Positions 1-7,789 of a DNA stretch of 42,898 bases are shown in pieces; the stretch's first letter is position 1, and every line of letters begins with the position of its first letter. The position numbers and the translations under genes are program-made. This DNA comes from Spirosoma spitsbergense DSM 19989. Lineage in GTDB: Bacteria > Bacteroidota > Bacteroidia > Cytophagales > Spirosomataceae. The notes beneath the pieces are model-generated. The model did not search any database. It saw only the letters and a list, made by a program, of their open reading frames with translations, and had not been told where the DNA came from. Where the stretch lies: NCBI RefSeq assembly GCF_000374085.1, contig NZ_KB893571.1, forward strand, positions 12,746 through 55,643. Direction: 5' to 3'.

Positions 1-1087
1 GGGTCAGGGAGGCTACATAGCCATCGCCTAGTTTCGCCACCGCAATGTGATACCATTCATTGACGACTTTGTAATGTAACTCAGCCGTGAACGGTTCGCC
101 CGTCTCCACGACCTGTACGTACCGGTTAAAGAGTGCCGGCTGCTCATTGGCTGGATAAAAGTCAGATAACCGGCGTCCTGCCTCGAGGAATTGGTCAGAA
201 GGCACCATAGCGCGGGCTGCCTGGTTTACCAGCGTCAGTCGAAAATCAACTATCCTTCCCTGCGAATCGCGTAAGGCTTCGCAAGCCAACAAACCACTCA
301 GGGATGTGTCCAGAATCCGGGTCAGCAATTCAGCCTGCTGCTGCTGCTGCTTATGGGCTTCCTTAAGCTGGGTAAGGTCGCGAAACAAGGTGAAAAAACC
401 ATCACCCAGCGGCTTACACTGCACTTCAAACCAGCGCTGAAGGCGTGGATTATAATACTCCCAGTCAATCGGTTCCCCCTGCTCGACGAGGGCCTGAAAA
501 CTGGCAGCGAGCCGACGTGCATCCGGCTGACGCTCAAAAAGACCTAACTCCCGAAGTTCCGTTTCTTCGTACCCGGTTACGTCCAGGACACGAGCGTTAT
601 AAAAGATGGTCTGATAATCTACAATGGCCTGTGTAGCCCCATCACGTTTAGCCCGGTAAACGACGATACCATTGGGAGACTGCTGAATAACACCTGCCAT
701 CACATCGAACAAGCTAAACTCCTGACCGACCAGAGGAAACGTCAGCGTTAGTTGTTCATCCTGACAGGCAATAGCTACAGACTGCAGAAACCGGTGATCA
801 TTCCGATGTTTGAGCCAGATCGGTAGGAAGTGGGTTGAGTTGGAGGCAGATGAACTCGCTAACGACAATGTATTGACTTGCTGTTGATCGACAAGTAGCG
901 TCAGTGGTCGATCTTTTACTAGCATTCGGTTATAACCCGTTACGCGCTCAGCGGCCGTATTGATTAGACGAATCATGTAAGCAGGATTAGCTCCGGGTAC
1001 GGCCTGACAAATAATGACCCCACAGGCTACCCCATCCAGGAGGGCATCAGCCGACGGCTCATGAGAGAAAGTCCGTTTCGTAAGCAT
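1..1087 (-). CDS. Multi-PAS sensor protein, probably a histidine kinase (5' part only)
   Basis: The frame is open from an ATG at 1085-1087 to the window edge (about 362 codons), so the C-terminus is missing. I translated it by hand. It begins MLTKRTFSHEPSADALLDGV and shows three PAS-like units: residues about 12-110, about 130-245 (containing NARVLDVTGYEETELRELG and a WFEV...LGDGFFTLFRDLT end) and about 260-360 (LDTSLSGLLACEALRDSQG, ending WYHIAVAKLGDGYVASLT). A glutamine run (HKQQQQQAELL) links the second and third. There is no signal peptide or membrane segment in the visible part, so a cytoplasmic sensor is likely. Such PAS strings in Bacteroidota usually precede HisKA and HATPase domains, but these lie outside the window, so the kinase activity is inferred. 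Confidence 0.75.
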   Translation of the reverse strand, partial: MLTKRTFSHEPSADALLDGVACGVIICQAVPGANPAYMIRLINTAAERVTGYNRMLVKDRPLTLLVDQQQVNTLSLASSSASNSTHFLPIWLKHRNDHRFLQSVAIACQDEQLTLTFPLVGQEFSLFDVMAGVIQQSPNGIVVYRAKRDGATQAIVDYQTIFYNARVLDVTGYEETELRELGLFERQPDARRLAASFQALVEQGEPIDWEYYNPRLQRWFEVQCKPLGDGFFTLFRDLTQLKEAHKQQQQQAELLTRILDTSLSGLLACEALRDSQGRIVDFRLTLVNQAARAMVPSDQFLEAGRRLSDFYPANEQPALFNRYVQVVETGEPFTAELHYKVVNEWYHIAVAKLGDGYVASLT

Positions 1088-1445
1088 ATCAGGTAAAAAT
1101 TTATAGCCTCTTTCGGTTTAGGTTCTTATTGATGTCCGCTTACGGGGTTCTTTGTGCAAACGGCCGGATTTATACGCTAAGCAACTATATGTCTTGGTGA
1201 AAGTTGATTATTAGTACATTAAAATAGTGCTTATCAATTAGGATTTCCTTTTTGATAAACTGTTCTACCCAGGTAGATTAGTCAGAATGGCGGTTTTTTG
1301 GTTCATTTTTCAGATACTTTTTTTGATAAGATGCTGATTATCAATAGCCATATCATTTTAACTATAAAACCCACCGTCCGCGGCTGCGCCAGGCCGCTGG
1401 AGCGGTTGCTTACCGTATAAATCCGCCCGTTTGCAACGAGAACCC
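1088..1445. other. Intergenic stretch without a convincing gene
   Basis: This AT-rich region lies upstream of the PAS sensor gene and should hold its promoter. It contains repeated T-rich tracts followed by TTTGATAA (near 1252 and 1322) and a short GC-rich stem near 1380-1410. I found no open frame with protein-like composition and no RNA gene. Confidence 0.5.
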
Positions 1446-1504
1446 CAGTGTATGGTCATCGCTGGCTGAAAATGCTTTTTCAAGCCAGCGATGACCATAC
1501 ACTG
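1446..1504. repeat. Perfect 22-bp inverted repeat, 15-nt loop
   Basis: The left arm, 1446-1467, begins CAGTGTATGGTCATCGCTGG. It is exactly complementary to 1483-1504. The loop adds a further GAAAA/TTTTC pairing with one bulged base, so nearly the whole 59 nt folds into one hairpin. No U-run follows on either strand, so it is not a standard terminator. The truncated pRiA4b-like frame stops inside its loop. Confidence 0.85.
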
Positions 1505-1719
1505 TTAGGCGATCTTTTATATGTCAGAATAGTCCGTTGGATATAAAAATCGGGTATCGTTTTTCGATACGTTTTTTTGATAGTTTGGCATGGCCGCCTG
1601 ACGATAAACCGGCGATAGACTTGCGGGTTGATGGCGAGTAGATGAATTTTAAGGTAATAGAGACACTCGTGGGGTTTAGCCGGAACAGGTTCAGGTGTCG
1701 GCCGTTTTGTCTTTTTCAT
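1480..1719 (-). pseudogene. Truncated pRiA4b ORF-3-like protein (N-terminal fragment)
   Basis: This 79-codon frame contains CLYYLKIHLLAINPQVYRRF, which matches the start of pRiA4b ORF-3-like proteins (typically YQLKVTLxGxxPPIWRRxxV near the N-terminus). After RRFIVRR the similarity ends and the remaining 35 or so residues look random, running into the perfect inverted repeat where the frame stops. Full-length members of the family are usually much longer. I read it as a decayed 5' fragment. The function of this family is not established. Its neighbour upstream is another truncated fragment, which supports a decayed locus. Confidence 0.55.
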
Positions 1720-1791
1720 GGGGTGACGACAGGCTTACCCTAAAGTACGAAAATCGTCGGTTCACCCGCGCGGCGGACCGTCCAGGCTTTT

Positions 1792-1980
1792 TTATGCTCT
1801 CGTACCTGACCCTTCCCACAGGTACGAGAGCAGGTGAAACGAATGCGCATGCGGCTGGTCAATCGTCTCAATTTGCCGAAAGAGGTCGCGCAGCCGAATC
1901 ATGTAAAATCCACCCTTCGCCGTCGAATTATCGGAGTACTCCTGAAGCTGGTAGGTATGAAATATCGGTTTTTTCATCAT
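1792..1980 (-). pseudogene. Truncated AraC-family regulator (N-terminal cupin fragment)
   Basis: The 62-codon frame starts MMKKPIFHTYQLQEYSDN and continues FYMIRLRDLFRQIETIDQPH, then HAHSFHLLSYLWEGSGT. This pattern (short lead, F-x-I-x-R, PHxHxFHxLxYxxEGSGT) is the start of the AraC-type sensor domain common in Bacteroidota. The protein stops right after GSGT, where a full-length gene would go on for about 220 residues to a two-helix-turn-helix DNA-binding domain that is absent here. The break coincides with a small perfect inverted duplication. No function is expected. Confidence 0.6.
1796..1831. repeat. Perfect 13-bp inverted repeat at the broken end of the AraC fragment
   Basis: GCTCTCGTACCTG at 1796-1808 is complementary to 1819-1831, with a 10-nt loop. 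The arm at 1819-1831 is the native coding sequence for Leu-Ser-Tyr-Leu in the AraC-like fragment. The arm at 1796-1808 looks like an inverted copy of it, placed where the homology stops. Confidence 0.8.
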
Positions 1981-2018
1981 ACAACAACGTATCCTGGTTC
2001 GGTAAGCAGCATCGGGAA

Positions 2019-2711
2019 TTAAGGGTCCGTATGCGTCAGAATAGCCAGTTTCCCGGCATCCAGAAGGATCAGACTCTTGTCGGTCTGCTGAATCAACCCC
2101 TCAGTTCTCAGCTCGTTGAGCGTACGGAAAAATGTTTCGTAGGTGGTGCCGGCATAGGCCGCCATATCCTGCCGGGTCAGGTTCATAACGATCTGCCCCG
2201 TTTCGTCCGCTCCAAATTTATGCTGCAGCATCAGCAGCGTTTCGGCCACCCGGCCTTTTACATCCATCAGGGCCAGATTACGCATCCGTTTTTCGGCTTC
2301 CTGCAAGGCGTTGGCGTAAAACCTCATCAGTGCGTAGGTAAGCGAATGGTTGGACTGGAGGGAGAGTTCAAAAAAAGGCAGGGCCACAAAGCAGAGGGTA
2401 ACGTCGTCTAAAGCGGTGGCGGTGATGGGCAGAATCTGGTCGTTGCCCAGGGCCCGATAGCCAATCATGTCGCCTTTTCGGGCAAACTTCAGGATCAGTT
2501 CTTTTTGCTGGCTCCACGCCTTGTGGATTTTTACGGTCCCCTCATACACAAAGTAGACCCCCGCAACCTGACTCCCCTCCGAAAAAATCACTTCCTTTTT
2601 TTTGAAGGACAGCATCTGTCGATTCCCATCGATCAGGGGAAGCCAGCCTGCCAAACTGTTTCTACAGAGGAGGCAACTGCTTAAATCACAAGGCGTCTTA
2701 TTTGTTTTCAT
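2019..2711 (-). CDS. Crp/Fnr-family transcriptional regulator with FNR-like cysteines
   Basis: This is a 230-aa cytoplasmic regulator. Residues about 25-125 form the cyclic-nucleotide-like sensor fold (FSEGSQVAGVYFVYEGTVKI, then ELILKFARKGDMIGYRALG). Residues about 150-225 form the winged helix-turn-helix (LTRQDMAAYAGTTYETFFRT). Three N-terminal cysteines (C8, C13, C16) plus a central C107 in DDVTLCFVAL align with the four iron-sulphur ligands of E. coli FNR (C20, C23, C29, C122), although the N-terminal spacing differs. In the recognition helix, ETFFR compares with FNR's ETISR, so Glu and Arg are kept and Ser is replaced by Phe. Its ATG overlaps the HPP stop by 4 bp, so the two are co-transcribed. 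A palindrome upstream of the operon is a candidate autoregulatory site. The family call is firm; oxygen or redox sensing is inferred. Confidence 0.9.
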   Translation of the reverse strand: MKTNKTPCDLSSCLLCRNSLAGWLPLIDGNRQMLSFKKKEVIFSEGSQVAGVYFVYEGTVKIHKAWSQQKELILKFARKGDMIGYRALGNDQILPITATALDDVTLCFVALPFFELSLQSNHSLTYALMRFYANALQEAEKRMRNLALMDVKGRVAETLLMLQHKFGADETGQIVMNLTRQDMAAYAGTTYETFFRTLNELRTEGLIQQTDKSLILLDAGKLAILTHTDP

Positions 2712-3382
2712 GACAGGGATCGTGCGCGCGCCCGTTTACGGGAAGCTGCCCGGTGGCGCAGGTTTCTCAGCGGCTTATGCCACCGGCTCAGGCGGCTTGT
2801 CAGTCGAATAGGCTGGCTGGGATAGGACCGGTTCGGGGGAATATTATTAACGATCAGTGCCATAACGAGCAAAATCACCACCCCCATCAACACGGGTGTC
2901 AGTACGTAGTAAAAACCCAGGGCTTTTATTTTATCGGAGCCAATGTTGGCAATCAGCGCCGTAGCGCCCGCCGGTGGATGCATGGTTTTGGTGATTTGCA
3001 TACCCACAATGGACAGCGAAACGGCCAGGGCGGCTGATAGCCAGAGCTGATCGGGCAGCAGCTTGTAGATGCTCACCCCAATAACCGAAGCCAGCAAATG
3101 CCCCCCTACCAGGTTTCGGGGCTGAGCCAGCGGACTATGAGTGGCCCCAAAGATCAACACGCAGGAGGCCCCGAACGACCCAATCAGAAACACACTGTCC
3201 TGGGCAAGCAGTTGCAACTGGTTCAGTAACCCAAACGAAGCAATGGCCGTAAAGGCCCCGACGAATGTCCAGAAATGATCGGCGGGTTCAATTAACGTCT
3301 GACGATACACCACATACCGAACGATCCGGTATTGCCTTCGTACTACCAGCTTCAGCATAGGCTTATTTATAGTATTATTCAA
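2708..3382 (-). CDS. HPP-family integral membrane protein
   Basis: This 224-aa protein carries the family signature HPPAGATALIA (from residue 135) and the QPRNLVGGH motif (87-95). About four to five hydrophobic segments span residues 36-58, 64-82, 93-128 and 153-180, and a basic C-terminal tail (RKRARARSLS) follows. The HPP family (PF04982) is a membrane family; some plant and cyanobacterial members have been linked to nitrite transport, but the substrate here is unknown. It is the first gene of a two-gene operon with the FNR-like regulator (4-bp ATGA overlap) and is divergent from a ClC gene. That arrangement suggests anion handling under redox or oxygen control, which is an inference from context. 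Confidence 0.88.
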   Translation of the reverse strand: MNNTINKPMLKLVVRRQYRIVRYVVYRQTLIEPADHFWTFVGAFTAIASFGLLNQLQLLAQDSVFLIGSFGASCVLIFGATHSPLAQPRNLVGGHLLASVIGVSIYKLLPDQLWLSAALAVSLSIVGMQITKTMHPPAGATALIANIGSDKIKALGFYYVLTPVLMGVVILLVMALIVNNIPPNRSYPSQPIRLTSRLSRWHKPLRNLRHRAASRKRARARSLS

Positions 3383-3425
3383 ATCACAAACTTCGGCAAA
3401 CTATTTTATACTTTAATGAATTAAC

Positions 3426-3441
3426 TATGATATAAATCATA
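3426..3441. promoter_or_regulatory. FNR/CRP-type palindrome between divergent HPP and ClC genes
   Basis: TATGATATAAATCATA is a perfect 6+6 palindrome with a 4-bp spacer, the geometry of an FNR box (TTGAT-N4-ATCAA), with one base changed in each half. It is centred about 51 bp upstream of the HPP start and about 24 bp upstream of the ClC start, in a 75-bp divergent intergenic region. The obvious candidate ligand is the Crp/Fnr protein encoded second in the HPP operon. Binding is predicted only. Confidence 0.55.
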
Positions 3442-3457
3442 CTAGTAATTTTCGCAT

Positions 3458-5320
3458 ATGCATCACCACCATATCGGACAAGAACCCATTCCCATTTCAA
3501 CTTCATTAAGACAGTTTCTCAATGGGGAACCGCTAATACCGAAGCGAACCGGCTCAAAAAAGCGCATTCTATATATAGCCATGCTGGCCGTAGGGCTGGC
3601 GGGTGGTGTAGCGCTGATTGCCCGCCTGCTGGTTGGTCTTATCAATTTGGTTACCAACCTTTCCTTTTTTGGGCGGTGGTCATTGGCCGAGAGCAGCCCG
3701 GCTGATGCAACGCTGGGCCTGTGGGTCATTGCCTTGCCGGCGGTGGGCGGGATAATAGTAGGCCTTATGGCTTTTTATGGCTCCAAAGCCATAAGGGGAC
3801 ACGGCATCCCTGAAGCCATGGAACAGATTCTGGTCAATAAAAGCCGGATTAAACCCATTATCGCCTTTTTAAAACCCCTCTCTGCGGCCATCTCAATTGG
3901 AACAGGGGGACCTTTTGGGGCAGAAGGTCCCATCATTGCAACGGGTGGCGCCCTGGGGTCCACCATCGGCCAGATTCTTACCATCAGCGACAGCGAGCGA
4001 AAAACGTTGCTGGCTGCCGGGGCTACGGCCGGGATGGCCACTATTTTTGGTACGCCCTTAGCCGCTATTTTCCTGGCCATCGAGTTGTTGTTATTCGAGT
4101 TCTCGGCCCGGTCGATCATTCCCGTTGCGCTGGCCTGTGTTACAGGAGCCGCCGGTCATCACCTGCTGTTTGGCACCGACCCGGTTTTTGCCGTGTCCGA
4201 AATTATTCCCGAAGCCAGCAATGCCGCTTTGCTGGCCTACAGTGCTATTGGCCTGCTGATTGGCGTGCTATCGGTAGCTATTACCAAGCTGGTCTATTTT
4301 ATCGAAGATGGTTTTGAAAAATTACCCCTTCACTGGATGTGGTGGCCCGCGCTGGGTGGGCTGGCGGTAGGCCTTATTGGCTACGTTTCTCCTAAAACCC
4401 TGGGAGTAGGCTACCGTAATATTACCGATATTCTGTCGGGGACAATGCCCGTATCCCTTGTGCTGTCGTTGTGTCTGTTCAAACTCCTCTCGTGGTCCAT
4501 CTCATTGGGTAGCGGCACATCAGGCGGTACCCTTGCCCCGTTGCTTACCATTGGTGGGGCTATCGGAGCGCTGGCGGGTCATGCCGTCGAACTGGTATTC
4601 CCTGGTCTTGATATCAATCTGCCCCTGGCCGCTTTGGTCGGTATGTCGGCTTTGTTTGCCGGGGCCAGCCGGGCGGTGCTGACCTCCATTGTTTTCGCCC
4701 TGGAGACAACCCGGCAGACCAACAGTCTGCTGCCCCTGCTGGCTGCCTGTGTCGGCTCGTACAGTATTTCGTTCTTATTGATGGAAAACACCATCATGAC
4801 CGAGAAGATAGCCCGCCGGGGCACAAAAACGCCTGATTCATACGAGCCCGACTGGCTGGAAAAATGGACCGTTGGGGAAGTGTCCATACCCGGTACCGTT
4901 ATGCTGACCGCTACCAGTACCCTGCCCGAAGTGTATCAATATCTGCGGGATTTGGCCACCAAAAGTCAGCGGTTTGTGGTGGTTGATAGCCATCAGCAGG
5001 TTAGTGGCCTGGTAAGTTTGTCCACGCTTGTTGCTCACCCCGATCAGGAAGCTCTACTAAGCGACGTTCTGGCGGGCAGTCGGTACGCGTCCATTTCGCC
5101 CGGTAGTTCGTTACAGGCCGCCGTTGACCTGATGACCAGCCAGCAGGTCGATATGCTGGCCGTTGTATCCGCTGATAATCAGATCGTCAGCATTCTGGAT
5201 TATGACCAGTTATTCTCGGCGTACCAGGCGGGGCAGGACGAGCAAAACCACCGGAAGAAGCATATTTCAGTACGGAGATCGTTGCGAAAACGGGTTATCG
5301 CTTACCGGCGGGCAAATTAG
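3458..5320 (+). CDS. ClC-family chloride channel/transporter with C-terminal CBS pair
   Basis: This is a 620-aa inner-membrane protein. Residues about 35-450 form the ClC core with the three filter stretches: GHGIPEAME (114-122, where CLC-ec1 has GSGIP, so the central Ser is His here), GPFGAEGP (151-158, with the gating glutamate at E156) and GSGTSGGTLAP (351-361). The segment GTPLAAIFLAIELLLFEF (198-215) matches the helix bearing the internal proton glutamate of exchangers, but only one Glu is present in AIEL, so exchanger versus channel behaviour is open. Residues about 470-590 form two CBS domains, which in this family bind adenine nucleotides. The N-terminus is histidine-rich (MHHHHIG). 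The gene is divergent from the HPP/regulator operon and shares the palindromic candidate operator. Confidence 0.92.
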   Translation: MHHHHIGQEPIPISTSLRQFLNGEPLIPKRTGSKKRILYIAMLAVGLAGGVALIARLLVGLINLVTNLSFFGRWSLAESSPADATLGLWVIALPAVGGIIVGLMAFYGSKAIRGHGIPEAMEQILVNKSRIKPIIAFLKPLSAAISIGTGGPFGAEGPIIATGGALGSTIGQILTISDSERKTLLAAGATAGMATIFGTPLAAIFLAIELLLFEFSARSIIPVALACVTGAAGHHLLFGTDPVFAVSEIIPEASNAALLAYSAIGLLIGVLSVAITKLVYFIEDGFEKLPLHWMWWPALGGLAVGLIGYVSPKTLGVGYRNITDILSGTMPVSLVLSLCLFKLLSWSISLGSGTSGGTLAPLLTIGGAIGALAGHAVELVFPGLDINLPLAALVGMSALFAGASRAVLTSIVFALETTRQTNSLLPLLAACVGSYSISFLLMENTIMTEKIARRGTKTPDSYEPDWLEKWTVGEVSIPGTVMLTATSTLPEVYQYLRDLATKSQRFVVVDSHQQVSGLVSLSTLVAHPDQEALLSDVLAGSRYASISPGSSLQAAVDLMTSQQVDMLAVVSADNQIVSILDYDQLFSAYQAGQDEQNHRKKHISVRRSLRKRVIAYRRAN

Positions 5321-5574
5321 ACTAAGTAATTGACTATAAATGTTTTACAATCAAATAAAGTTCAAAAAGGGGGTTGTTTGACGCGTAATAAAGCTAGGTG
5401 AAGGTGGGATTTATTGTTGTCCCGTATTTACTTGGCTTTGGCTATTTCTGGCCGGTCCGTCATGGTGAGCCTGATGACCGGTGCAGGTGTAGAATTACAG
5501 TAGAAACCGTAAATTTCCAGTTACAGAATTCAGGACTGTGTTCCTTTTTAAGTCAATCTCCCGATAAAACCTTT

Positions 5575-7335
5575 ATGAGAGCCTTAGCAATACCTTTCCT
5601 TTTACTTCTGTTCCTGACTGGTAAAGTACTGGCCCAGTCGGTAGATTTAGTTTCGTACCGGGAGCTGCCCGACCCAAAACCAGTCGATAAAACCAGTTGG
5701 TCTACCATAAAGGCCGGGCCCCATTTCAGCTTTACCACCGCTGACGTGCGGTACGGGAAACACACCACTCCGGATCCGTCAGGGGTGCAGGCAAGCTGGA
5801 AGGCAAACGCCTGGAAAGGGGAGAAAGTACACACGCAGGCTCTGCTCTGGAGTACATCTGCGATGCCCCAGGTGACACTAAGCTGGTCGGAACTGAAAAA
5901 CGACAAAGGCAGTATTATTCCGGCGAGCCAGGTGTCGGCCCGTTTCATCCGGTTCGTCATGACGGACGGGTTAAATCCGGAGGGCAACAACTGCGACAAG
6001 CGGCCGGTTGGTAAATATGATTCGTCCCTGGTGGCTGACCCCATCGACTTCGTTTCCGTGCGGGACGTGCCGCAGCAAACCGCTCAACCAGTCTGGCTGA
6101 GTGTTGCGGTTCCGGCAACGGCCACGACCGGGAGTTACGCGGGCACCCTGACCGCTACCAGCCCGTCAATTTCCAAACCGATCGTCTTATCGTATAGCAT
6201 CGACGTCCAGCATCGCACACTGCCCACCCCAACAGACTGGACGTTTCACCTGGATTTATGGCAGAATCCGTACTCGGTGGCGCGGGTGCATGGCGTGAAG
6301 GTATGGTCGAGAGAGCACATGGACCTCATGCGGCCGTATATGAAAATGCTGGCCGACGCCGGGCAAAAGTCCATTACGGCTACGATTATTAACGACCCCT
6401 GGCAAAGTCAGACGGAGGATGTGTACGGGTCGATGGTGAACTGGACGAAAAAGAAAGACGGCACCTGGGCCTACGATTACACGATTTTCGACCAGTGGGT
6501 ACGGTACATGATGGATCTGGGCATCGATAAGTTTATCAACTGCTACAGCATGATTCCCTGGAATCTGAAATTCAGTTACTACGACGAGGCTACTCAACGG
6601 GATACGTTCCTGATTGCTAAAACGGGTACGCCCGAATACGAAGCGCACTGGCGACCCATGCTGACCGACTTTGCCCGACACCTGAAACAAAAAGGCTGGT
6701 TTGACAAAACAACCATCGCGATGGATGAGCGACCGATGAAGGCCATGCAGCAGGCCCTGGCCCTGATCAAAGGCGTCGATAAAAATTTCCGGGTTTCGCT
6801 GGCGGGCAACTACCACCCCGAACTGGCACCGGACTTAATTAACTACTCCGTAGCCACCAACCAGACTATAGATGCTCCCACGCGGCAGCGCCGTCAGCAG
6901 GCCGGCTTTACCACGACCTACTATACCTGCTGCGTGGAACGCAACCCGAATACGTTCACGTTTTCTCCCCCGGCCGAAGCGACGTTTATCAGCTGGTATG
7001 CGGCCAATAAAGGGTACGACGGCTACCTGCGCTGGGCCTACAATTGCTGGGTAAAAGACCCCCTGCTCGATTCGCGTTTCCGGACCTGGGCCGCTGGTGA
7101 TACGTACATCGTATATCCGGGTCCGCGAACCTCCATCCGCTTTGAGCGGCTCATTGAAGGGATTCAGGATTACGAAAAAATCCGCATTCTACGCAATGAA
7201 TTTGCTGCGAAGGGTCAGATTAACAAAGCCCGGCAGCTCGAAAAAGCGTTGAGCCATTTCGATATAGCTACCTTAACCAGCAGATCAGCGGCTGACGTGC
7301 TGAATCCCGCCAAAGTGCTTCTCAACTCCCTGTAG
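5575..7335 (+). CDS. Secreted GH123-like glycoside hydrolase (DUF4091 domain)
   Basis: I chose the ATG at 5575 because it opens a good signal peptide (MRALAIPFLLLLFLTGKVLA, cleavage before QS). The open frame upstream to 5398 has no protein-like character. The mature part of about 565 aa has an N-terminal beta-rich domain (to about residue 220) and a C-terminal barrel whose end (YLRWAYNCWVKDPLLDSRFR, then WAAGDTYIVYPGPRTSIRFE and RLIEGIQDYEKIRIL) is the classic DUF4091/GH123 signature. D384-E385 in TTIAMDERPM match the adjacent Asp-Glu pair used by GH123 enzymes for substrate-assisted cleavage of beta-N-acetylgalactosaminides. The predicted role is extracytoplasmic removal of GalNAc from glycans; the substrate is inferred from the family. 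It is flanked by gaps and is probably monocistronic. Confidence 0.85.
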   Translation: MRALAIPFLLLLFLTGKVLAQSVDLVSYRELPDPKPVDKTSWSTIKAGPHFSFTTADVRYGKHTTPDPSGVQASWKANAWKGEKVHTQALLWSTSAMPQVTLSWSELKNDKGSIIPASQVSARFIRFVMTDGLNPEGNNCDKRPVGKYDSSLVADPIDFVSVRDVPQQTAQPVWLSVAVPATATTGSYAGTLTATSPSISKPIVLSYSIDVQHRTLPTPTDWTFHLDLWQNPYSVARVHGVKVWSREHMDLMRPYMKMLADAGQKSITATIINDPWQSQTEDVYGSMVNWTKKKDGTWAYDYTIFDQWVRYMMDLGIDKFINCYSMIPWNLKFSYYDEATQRDTFLIAKTGTPEYEAHWRPMLTDFARHLKQKGWFDKTTIAMDERPMKAMQQALALIKGVDKNFRVSLAGNYHPELAPDLINYSVATNQTIDAPTRQRRQQAGFTTTYYTCCVERNPNTFTFSPPAEATFISWYAANKGYDGYLRWAYNCWVKDPLLDSRFRTWAAGDTYIVYPGPRTSIRFERLIEGIQDYEKIRILRNEFAAKGQINKARQLEKALSHFDIATLTSRSAADVLNPAKVLLNSL

Positions 7336-7789
7336 CCGATTCCTGACGCGCCTGTTTTCAGCCCCGACACGAGAAGATATTTTGATGGCTTACCCGTATT
7401 CAATCGGCCTAATCTCGATCAGGCCTGATTAGCAATGTGTTGTGAAGCTGCGTAGTATGTATCCTAACCAACAGCGCTAGTTTTTTATTTTCGGGCAGTT
7501 TCAACAGGCCACATAACAGACCGTCTACCCGACGCATTGACATCTGGATCGAAACCTGAACTCAGGCTTAGTTATTTTCAAAATACAATCTTCGGATACC
7601 TATCTTCGGCCCATTAAGCGGCTGTTATCTGAACTGTGCCTGCTTGAATAGGTTAGCCTGTATACGTGATCGACACAAACTGGCAGATAAACGGCGCAAA
7701 CAATCTGGCTACGCCACAACAGGACTCAGCTCACTAGGCAACGTACGCCGGAGCAGCCGGTCATTATACCTTGATGAACGACTTTCGCT
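7336..7789. other. Gene-free interval with a small nested palindrome
   Basis: I see no credible coding frame in these 454 bp. ATCAGGCCTGAT (7418-7429) is a perfect 12-bp palindrome nested within CTAATC...GATTAG. It lies about 80 bp after the glycoside hydrolase stop, but lacks a T-run. The 3' half presumably carries the promoter of the DUF457/cardiolipin synthase pair. Confidence 0.45.

Noticed and set aside
1695..2411. 238-codon plus-strand frame across the AraC fragment and the Crp/Fnr gene
   Set aside because: It runs antisense to a well-supported regulator gene and its translation has no recognisable domain.
5398..5574. N-terminal extension of the glycoside hydrolase
   Set aside because: The ATG at 5575 starts a clean signal peptide; an upstream start would bury it about 60 residues inside the protein.
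7418..7429. ATCAGGCCTGAT palindrome as a terminator or operator
   Set aside because: It has no T-run and no regulator or second copy to support a role; kept only as a note on the gap.
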